Source: an uncultured Bacilli bacterium | Lineage (GTDB): Bacteria; Bacillota_I; Bacilli_A; RF39; UBA660 | NCBI GenBank assembly: GCA_934101115.1 | Contig: CAKOPW010000018.1 | Span: 1 to 28,819, forward strand | Direction: 5' to 3' | DNA length: 28,819 nt | Part shown: positions 24,605 through 28,819 of the stretch, in pieces | How the letters are laid out: the number at the start of each line of letters is the position of its first letter | Position numbering within the stretch: position 1 is the first letter of the stretch | Position numbers and translations under genes: made by a program | The notes under the pieces: model-generated | What the model was told of the DNA's origin: nothing | What the model saw: only the letters and a program-made list of their open reading frames with translations | Databases searched by the model: none

Positions 24605-25345
24605 TTATCCATAAATAATATGATACGGATATCCTCTTTTATCAATATTATCCAAATTTAAACTTAAATCTTTAGCTAATTTCAATATATCATTATATTC
24701 ATCTATTGGTGCTTTGGTATATTTTTTTACTTCAATCTCAATAAAATAACCCAAAGATTTAACAAAGTCTAAAGAAATTTCATATTTATCTAAATAAAGA
24801 TAGTTAACACGCGTTTTATCTACAACCGCGATTTGCTCTAAACCGAGAACATTAAATATTTTATCCAAATTTTCCTTGTTATCAATTTCCACTTCATATT
24901 CATCACAGTACATATTATCATGCCAATTTTTATAATTTAATATCTTTTTATTTCCACGTTCACCTATTCTTAACCATTCATTAATTTCTTTATCATTTAA
25001 AAATTTTCGATATGTTGGTTGGTAATAAGTATCAACCTGATTACTTTCCTTAATAAATTTTGCATTTTGCTTCATAAAGTTTGACAAAACATCATATTCA
25101 TCTTTAGTTATTTTTATTTTTATTTCAGTTTCAACATCACTTCTTGGATTATCACCATAAACCAAATATCCAATGCTACAATCAAGTATTTCTGCAATTT
25201 TAACCAACATTTCTAAACTTGGCTCAGTTCTATTTTGTTCCCAACTTGAAATTGCTTTATCAGTAATAAATAACTTATTTGCTAAATCAAGTTGAGTAAA
25301 ACCTTTACTTTTCCTCAATTTACATAATCTATCTCCAATGCTCAT
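24605..25345 (-). CDS. XRE-type regulator fused to a CYTH domain
   Basis: Residues 4-62 are a lambda-repressor-like helix-turn-helix (GDRLCKLRKSKGFTQLDLAN, then ITDKAISSWEQNRTEPSLEM). Residues 70-240 form a CYTH-type triphosphate tunnel domain, nearest to the CyaB (class IV adenylyl cyclase) branch by eye. The ExExK signature is E72-T-E74-I-K76. QVDTYYQP (103-110), LRIGER (R126), YKNW (K139), DEYEVEI (E149, E151, E153), K177-x-R179, D193 and the closing FIEIEV (E203, E205) follow in the usual order. All polyphosphate- and metal-binding positions I would expect are present, so the domain should bind, and could cleave or cyclise, a triphosphate. The start ATG 25345 has a GAGGTGAGAG site. An extended -10 and a dyad upstream suggest autoregulation. 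Either a ligand-sensing repressor or an enzyme with a DNA-binding head. Confidence 0.87.
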   Translation of the reverse strand: MSIGDRLCKLRKSKGFTQLDLANKLFITDKAISSWEQNRTEPSLEMLVKIAEILDCSIGYLVYGDNPRSDVETEIKIKITKDEYDVLSNFMKQNAKFIKESNQVDTYYQPTYRKFLNDKEINEWLRIGERGNKKILNYKNWHDNMYCDEYEVEIDNKENLDKIFNVLGLEQIAVVDKTRVNYLYLDKYEISLDFVKSLGYFIEIEVKKYTKAPIDEYNDILKLAKDLSLNLDNIDKRGYPYHIIYG

Positions 25346-25362
25346 TCTCTCACCTCAATAAA

Positions 25363-25371
25363 ATTATAGCA
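25363..25371 (-). promoter_or_regulatory. Extended -10 of the XRE-CYTH gene
   Basis: TGCTATAAT on the minus strand, 18 bases upstream of the start codon, with no good -35. Confidence 0.5.
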
Positions 25372-25389
25372 TTGATAATAACCAAACTT

Positions 25390-25408
25390 ACTCTAAATTT
25401 TGTAGAGT
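25390..25408. promoter_or_regulatory. Dyad upstream of the XRE-CYTH promoter
   Basis: ACTCTA and TAGAGT (6-bp perfect inverted arms, 7-base centre) lie where the -35 region would be. This spacing suits an XRE-dimer operator. It is the only such dyad seen in the gap. Confidence 0.35.
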
Positions 25409-25496
25409 GGCAAAGAAAATCCAAAATAAAAACAAAATATAAAGCCAGAGTAAGAAAAAAATAGTTTTATTATTATGTTCAAAAATATTTATACAT

Positions 25497-25520
25497 AAAA
25501 AAAAACTCATTATTTAGAGC
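25497..25520 (-). terminator. Weak terminator of ssrA
   Basis: On the minus strand a CUC/GAG stem of about 3-4 bp is followed by nine U residues (25497-25505). The U-run is clear, the stem is poor. Confidence 0.4.
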
Positions 25521-25533
25521 ATATATCACAATT

Positions 25534-25887
25534 TGGTGGAGCCGGGGAGATTTGAACTCCCGTCCAAATTACTTTCAAAGTAGTGTCTACAGGTTTAGTT
25601 AGAAATAAAATTTCATAAGTACAAAAGCATCTAACAAACTAATACTTACTATCTTATAAATTATTCGTTTACGTCATATAAGAACTAACGCAAATATAAA
25701 CCACATATATGAACCAATATTTTAACTGTGGATGATTAAAATACCAGCCTCCTTGCTAAATTTTAAGCAAATACTGGAGAAAAATTAAAACCTTTGTCAG
25801 TTAATTTTAAATTGTTGCTATTTAAAGCATAGCTACTACCTGCAACTAAATCAAAACCATAATCTGTCGAAACCAAATTACGGCCCC
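25534..25887 (-). ncRNA. ssrA: Transfer-messenger RNA (tmRNA)
   Basis: tmRNA rescues stalled ribosomes and tags the stuck protein for proteolysis. The ends pair as a tRNA-like acceptor stem: GGGGCCG at the 5' end (25887) with CGGCUCC, then ACCA at the 3' end (25534), an encoded CCA. The T-arm GGGAGUUCAAAUCUCCC precedes it, and UUUGGUUUCGACAG follows the 5' stem, as in other one-piece tmRNAs. The tag frame probably resumes at GAC (25796-25798) after UUAACU and reads DKGFNFSPVFA, then UAA (25763-25765). Helix 5 (CCAG...CUGG) encloses the stop. Length is 354 bases. The tag ends in FA rather than the usual AA. SmpB and RNase R are encoded in the same window. Tag start is inferred by alignment to the Bacillus pattern. 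Confidence 0.95.
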
Positions 25888-25897
25888 AAGTAACTAA

Positions 25898-25926
25898 ATA
25901 ATACCACATAACGTGGTATTATTCAA
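25898..25926 (-). promoter_or_regulatory. Promoter of ssrA embedded in a perfect dyad
   Basis: On the minus strand TTGAAT (-35, 25921-25926), 17-bp spacer, TATTAT (-10, 25898-25903). An 11-bp perfect inverted repeat (25897-25907 and 25913-25923) lies across the spacer and parts of both boxes. The same hairpin could act as the divIC terminator, but its tail is not U-rich. Confidence 0.55.
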
Positions 25927-25927
25927 A

Positions 25928-26215
25928 TTATTTTCCTAAGTCACTTAAATCAATTACATATTCTCCTTCTTTTGTATACAAATATTTTTCTCTTGCATAC
26001 TTAGCTACATATTCAGGATCTTGTAATTTTTTTACATCATCTTCTAGATTTGCCTCATCTGTTAATAAAGAAGTATAGACAGATTCGAGTCTTTCTTTCT
26101 CCTTTTTATTATCATAGATTTTTTGCCATGTACTAAAACAAGATAAAGTCATCAAACCAACTAATAAAACAAATGTAGCTGCATATAAACATAATCTCAT
26201 TTTATATTTATTCAT
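25928..26215 (-). CDS. divIC: Septum formation initiator DivIC/FtsB-like
   Basis: Bitopic division protein that joins FtsL and DivIB at the septum and signals to the FtsW-PBP2b wall synthase. The 95-residue product has a short inner tail, one membrane helix (about 10-27), a coiled coil (about 32-65) and the family motif LQDPEYVAKYAREKYLYTKE with GEYVI after it. In Bacillus divIC lies directly after yabP-yabQ, as here, which supports the name over ftsL or another FtsB paralogue. AGGAGG precedes the ATG at 26215. The gap to yabQ (41 bases) holds an extended -10, allowing vegetative expression apart from the sporulation genes upstream. Confidence 0.93.
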   Translation of the reverse strand: MNKYKMRLCLYAATFVLLVGLMTLSCFSTWQKIYDNKKEKERLESVYTSLLTDEANLEDDVKKLQDPEYVAKYAREKYLYTKEGEYVIDLSDLGK

Positions 26216-26237
26216 GACAATTCCTCCTATTAATTAT

Positions 26238-26246
26238 AATATAGCA
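26238..26246 (-). promoter_or_regulatory. Extended -10 of divIC
   Basis: TGCTATATT on the minus strand (26238-26246), with a second TATAAT (26235-26240 area) overlapping, about 24 bases before the start. Confidence 0.4.
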
Positions 26247-26256
26247 AATTATCATT

Positions 26257-26523
26257 TTAAGTATTATATTTTTTATTGAATAATACTTTCTTTACACGAT
26301 TTTTTACAATATATCCAGTGTAAGTTCCAATAAAAATTGATAAACATACATAAAAATTAAATATAAAATAGTTATATTTATAACAAAAATATACTAAAGC
26401 AATAATAAATAAAATTGCTAAAAAAAATTTTAATATTTTATTTCGATTAATGAATAATTGATAAATTAAAGAAGCTATAATAGAAATAAATATTATTAAT
26501 AATATATAAATTAATTGATTCAT
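26257..26523 (-). CDS. yabQ: YabQ-like sporulation membrane protein
   Basis: An 88-residue, very hydrophobic protein with three membrane helices (about 3-22, 31-48, 50-70) and a basic C-terminus (KNRVKKVLFNKK). YabQ is a mother-cell membrane protein needed for spore cortex formation in Bacillus, where it is about 210 residues; shorter forms are common in other spore-formers. The sequence alone is too plain to prove identity. The name rests on position: it overlaps the YabP stop by ATGA (26520-26523) and lies just before divIC, the same order as in Bacillus. The overlap implies translational coupling to yabP. Confidence 0.75.
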   Translation of the reverse strand: MNQLIYILLIIFISIIASLIYQLFINRNKILKFFLAILFIIALVYFCYKYNYFIFNFYVCLSIFIGTYTGYIVKNRVKKVLFNKKYNT

Positions 26524-26792
26524 TTAAATAGTTTAGTAATAATAGAATCTCCTACTTTTTTATCTTCAGCATATACAAAAGAATCTATTGTACCTTTAAT
26601 TGAGACATTGCCATCAATCGTATCCAATTTTATCATTTCAAGATTACTACCCTTAATAAAAATATTTCCCATATTACTTTCAAGCAAAAATTGTTTATCA
26701 TCAAAGCTCACAATTTTCTTTATACCGCTTATAATTATATTTTTTCTTTCTACAATTTTTACTACATGATTTAAACTGTTATTATTTTCCAT
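26520..26792 (-). CDS. yabP: Sporulation protein YabP
   Basis: YabP belongs to the YabP/YqfC family, needed for cortex or envelope assembly in the mother cell. The 90-residue product shows the family core: NHVVKIVERKNIIISGIKKI, VSFDDKQFLLESNMGNIFIK, then GSNLEMIKLDTIDGNVSIKG. I place the start at ATG 26792 (MENNNSLNHV), where AGGAGG stands six bases upstream. A longer frame to 26867 would run through the spoVG terminator and is rejected. It ends in TGA inside the ATGA overlap with yabQ. A clear SigE box is not visible upstream. Confidence 0.93.
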   Translation of the reverse strand: MENNNSLNHVVKIVERKNIIISGIKKIVSFDDKQFLLESNMGNIFIKGSNLEMIKLDTIDGNVSIKGTIDSFVYAEDKKVGDSIITKLFK

Positions 26793-26825
26793 TATTATCC
26801 TCCTAATTAAATATATTTTCATTAC

Positions 26826-26852
26826 AAAAAAAAATTCACAAAATTGTGAATT
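26826..26852 (-). terminator. Intrinsic terminator of spoVG
   Basis: A 7-9 bp stem AATTCAC/GTGAATT (26833-26839 and 26846-26852), then nine U residues on the minus strand. The stop codon (26851-26853) overlaps the 5' arm. Confidence 0.85.
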
Positions 26853-27129
26853 AATTTTCTGATTCAACTCTCTTAAGTTCTTCTTCGTATTCTTTTAAGA
26901 TAGCATCAGTAAACATTTGTCTTGCTTCTTGATTAATTGGATGAGCTATATCTCTATATTCTCCAACGCCAGTTTGCTTGCTTGGCATAGCTAAGAAAAG
27001 CCCATTATCTCCTTCAAGAATTCTAATATCATGTACTACAAATTGATTATCTATAGTAACAGATGCAAATCCTCTCATTTTAGAATTTTCTTTTTCAACT
27101 ACACGTACACGTACATTTGTAATTTCCAT
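26851..27129 (-). CDS. spoVG: Septation/regulatory protein SpoVG
   Basis: SpoVG is a small nucleic-acid-binding regulator, first known for asymmetric septation and stage V cortex formation in Bacillus and acting as a global regulator in other Firmicutes. The 92-residue length is typical. Signatures are MEITNVRVRVV, RGFASVTIDNQFVVHDIRIL, then LFLAMPSKQTGVGEYRDIAHPI. GAGAGGTGAAACAGG precedes the ATG at 27129, and a TATAAT on the minus strand lies at 27146-27151. The SigH promoter known from Bacillus was not recognised. It lies between yabG and yabP, a compact version of the Bacillus rsmA-yabG-...-spoVG-...-yabP order. Confidence 0.97.
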   Translation of the reverse strand: MEITNVRVRVVEKENSKMRGFASVTIDNQFVVHDIRILEGDNGLFLAMPSKQTGVGEYRDIAHPINQEARQMFTDAILKEYEEELKRVESEN

Positions 27130-27190
27130 CCTGTTTCACCTCTCTATTATAGTTTAATTTTAATACATAAATTGAAAAAAAGCAACAATT

Positions 27191-27955
27191 TTATCTAGGA
27201 TAACCTACATACATCATTCCATTACCAACAAGACCACCTATGCCATTTTTTCCATATTTAGTTTTATTCAAAAGTTCCTTTATATCAAGTCTCTTATTTT
27301 TATCAGTTAATGCAATATTAACCGCGATGATTGCTGGATCTAATGCATGAATATTTACTCTTTTGGGACTGCTAGCAAAATTTGCTCCACTTTTAATTAT
27401 GTCTTCATAATCACTTTGACATGCCCCAGCAATTATTACAAGCTTTTCATGACTTTTTTCATACTCACGAGCCTTTAAAACCGATTTCATAAAGTATTTA
27501 GAATTTTTATATTTAGATATATCACTGGCATTTGCAAGTTTTCCATAAAAAGCATCATGTCCAGTTATTACTAAAATATCCGGTTTTATTTCTTTTAAAA
27601 GGCTATCAATTTTTTGCGGAACTTCAGATTCAGGAATTTTTTTACCAACTGCTAGTACTCCAGCAGATTTATAAAAAGCTAAAGATTTATCAAGATAATC
27701 TTGATCACCATCTATATGTAAAATTTTACCAGGAAGATAAAAATACTCATCCCTGTCACCTGTTAAAATATTTACTTCAGGCATTTTTTCTTCTCTATGC
27801 TCAGTTTTAACCAAATCTTCTAATGGGGAATCAGCATATAATCTAACATCCATACCCTTAAGATAAGCAATATTTCCTTCGATTTTCATAACTTTAAATA
27901 TAACATCGTTATTATGACTAGTTCTTGTAACAGCATCACCTATTTGGATTTCCAT
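27191..27955 (-). CDS. yabG: Sporulation-specific protease YabG
   Basis: YabG is a mother-cell cysteine protease that trims spore-coat proteins and, in Clostridium, processes germination proteins. The product is 254 residues. Conserved blocks are IGDAVTRTSHNNDVIFKVMKI, PGKILHIDGDQDYLDKSLAFY, DILVITGHDAFYG, then IIAGACQSDYEDIIKSGANF and SSPKRVNIHALDPAII. The cysteine in GACQSDYE and the histidine in TGHD are the likely catalytic pair. I place the start at ATG 27955 (MEIQIGDAV), with GGGTGA five bases upstream; a GTG at 27964 would add three residues. It follows rsmA as in Bacillus, but is separated by a strong terminator and has a SigK-like promoter of its own. Confidence 0.95.
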   Translation of the reverse strand: MEIQIGDAVTRTSHNNDVIFKVMKIEGNIAYLKGMDVRLYADSPLEDLVKTEHREEKMPEVNILTGDRDEYFYLPGKILHIDGDQDYLDKSLAFYKSAGVLAVGKKIPESEVPQKIDSLLKEIKPDILVITGHDAFYGKLANASDISKYKNSKYFMKSVLKAREYEKSHEKLVIIAGACQSDYEDIIKSGANFASSPKRVNIHALDPAIIAVNIALTDKNKRLDIKELLNKTKYGKNGIGGLVGNGMMYVGYPR

Positions 27956-27970
27956 AAAAATCACCCAATA

Positions 27971-27997
27971 TAGTATATGAAAAACTGCCCATTTAGT
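27971..27997 (-). promoter_or_regulatory. SigK-like promoter of yabG
   Basis: On the minus strand AC (27996-27997), 16-bp spacer, CATATACTA (27971-27979). This fits the SigK pattern AC-N16-CATAnnnTA, and yabG is a SigK gene in Bacillus. No SigA pair fits. The predicted leader is about ten bases. Confidence 0.55.
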
Positions 27998-28029
27998 TAA
28001 AAAAACTTGCTATATAGTATTAGCAAGTT
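27998..28029 (-). terminator. Intrinsic terminator of rsmA
   Basis: A perfect 9-bp stem AACTTGCTA/TAGCAAGTT (28004-28012 and 28021-28029, 8-base loop), then a U-run on the minus strand. The rsmA stop (28010-28012) lies inside the 3' arm. Confidence 0.85.
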
Positions 28030-28789
28030 CAACAAATATTTCATATGATAATTCTTCAGATCTAGAAGAAAGTGAATAACCATACTTAGTTAATACACTT
28101 TCAACTTTGTTTAAATCATAAGATTTTAAGTTATTTCTAATATTTTTTCTTTTATATTGAAAAGAATCCTTAACAAGTTTATTAAATTTTTCAAAGTCAA
28201 CAGGTAGTATATTATCTTTTTTAACAAGTTTTATAACACTTGAGTCTACATTCGGAACTGGATAAAATTTAGTTCTAGAAACATCAAATAATTTCTTAAT
28301 ATCAAAATAATAATTTAAAAGTACACTGATTGATCCATATTCTTTTGTCCCTGGTTTAGCAGAAAATCTTTCAGCCACCTCTTTTTGCACCATGAACACC
28401 ATTTCTTTAACATCTACTCTTGATTCAATAATCGATAAAATTATTGGTGTTGTGATATAATAAGGCAAATTTCCTATAATATATAGATTCTTATAATCGA
28501 TTTTACTTATATCGTTTTGAATATTTCTTTTTAGAAAATCATCAAAAATTATTTGAGTCTTATCATTTTTTATTTGATTTAAAGTGATTTCTAAATCTTT
28601 ATCTACTTCGTAGCATATTAAATTTGAATTATACTTAACCAAATTTTTAGTAAGTGCTCCACTTCCTGGACCAATTTCTATTATTAGATCTTCCTCTGCT
28701 GGATTAATTGAAGATGTAATATTATTAATAATCGATTTATCGTTTAAAAAATTTTGACCGAATTTCTTCTTAAACACGTGTTTTTCCAT
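28010..28789 (-). CDS. rsmA: 16S rRNA adenine dimethyltransferase RsmA (KsgA)
   Basis: RsmA uses S-adenosylmethionine to dimethylate the two adjacent adenines in the 3' terminal hairpin of 16S rRNA, a late 30S checkpoint. The 259-residue length is slightly below the usual 270-290. Seen are KKFGQNFLNDKSII, the SAM motif IEIGPGSGALTKNLV (about 38-52), the catalytic GNLPYYITTPII (about 106-117; NLPY is the family tetrad), VQKEVAERFSAKPGTKEYGS and the C-terminal FPVPN-type VPNVDSSVI. GGTGA precedes the ATG at 28789. Upstream sequence is only 30 bases, so its operon cannot be judged. A plasmid-type Erm is unlikely given the chromosomal context. Confidence 0.96.
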   Translation of the reverse strand: MEKHVFKKKFGQNFLNDKSIINNITSSINPAEEDLIIEIGPGSGALTKNLVKYNSNLICYEVDKDLEITLNQIKNDKTQIIFDDFLKRNIQNDISKIDYKNLYIIGNLPYYITTPIILSIIESRVDVKEMVFMVQKEVAERFSAKPGTKEYGSISVLLNYYFDIKKLFDVSRTKFYPVPNVDSSVIKLVKKDNILPVDFEKFNKLVKDSFQYKRKNIRNNLKSYDLNKVESVLTKYGYSLSSRSEELSYEIFVELANTI

Positions 28790-28819
28790 AAAATCACCAC
28801 GTCATAAGTTTACCACAAA

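Noticed and set aside
26793..26867. 25-residue extension of YabP
   Set aside because: It would be translated through the spoVG terminator hairpin and U-tract; ATG 26792 has AGGAGG and the expected family length.
1..28819. Mycoplasma-type code (TGA as tryptophan)
   Set aside because: Trp residues in SecA, RsmA neighbours and others are TGG, and yabP ends with TGA at the yabQ overlap.
1..28819. CRISPR arrays, insertion sequences, prophage or attachment sites
   Set aside because: No spaced direct repeats, transposase, integrase or terminal inverted repeats were seen in any frame or gap.

Overview
The window looks like a chromosomal segment of a low-GC, spore-forming Gram-positive bacterium. 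I infer an uncultured gut-type Firmicute near the Bacilli/Erysipelotrichia/RF39-like lineages. The grounds are very high A+T, AGGAGG-type ribosome binding sites, yabP/yabQ/divIC/spoVG/yabG and hpf-secA gene orders as in Bacillus, and FemAB-type cell-wall enzymes. Tryptophan is encoded by TGG and TGA acts as a stop (yabP ends in TGA inside an ATGA overlap), so this is the standard bacterial code and not the Mycoplasma code. Most genes lie on the minus strand.

Layout: 1-2437 is a decayed accessory patch. It holds a frameshifted DUF4365 (PD-(D/E)XK-like) nuclease-family gene and, upstream in the same orientation, a multiply broken gene carrying a HEPN-like R-x4-H motif. 2468-8156 holds secA, hpf, a cold-shock gene and an AgrC/LytTR-type two-component pair with no agrB/agrD beside it. 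8255-11063 is smpB, rnr and secG. On the plus strand follow a FemAB aminoacyltransferase and a small unknown gene with no Shine-Dalgarno, then typA (minus), a YfhO-family membrane protein (plus) and a diacylglycerol-kinase-family gene (minus) that meets YfhO tail to tail. A tRNA-Cys gene follows.

18632-23929 is a minus-strand run: thioredoxin reductase-like protein, membrane-tethered tandem thioredoxin, PH-domain protein, two membrane-anchored unknowns and a double-LysM protein. After an unknown plus-strand gene comes an XRE regulator fused to a complete CYTH domain. The last part is ssrA (tmRNA), divIC, yabQ, yabP, spoVG, yabG and rsmA, a sporulation/division cluster.

How the genes work together: tmRNA, SmpB and RNase R, the three core parts of trans-translation, all lie in this window. 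SecA and SecG serve export. Hpf, TypA and Csp serve ribosome and cold/stress adaptation. YabP/YabQ/YabG, SpoVG and possibly the LysM protein serve sporulation, and two of these genes (yabG and the LysM gene) have SigK/SigE-like promoter matches. Two window-wide patterns stand out. Intrinsic terminators repeatedly overlap the stop codon of the gene they end, and an extended -10 motif (TGCTATAAT) recurs in front of genes that lack a good -35. The most unusual single gene is the XRE-CYTH fusion at 24605-25345. All calls were made by reading the sequence; no database search was run.
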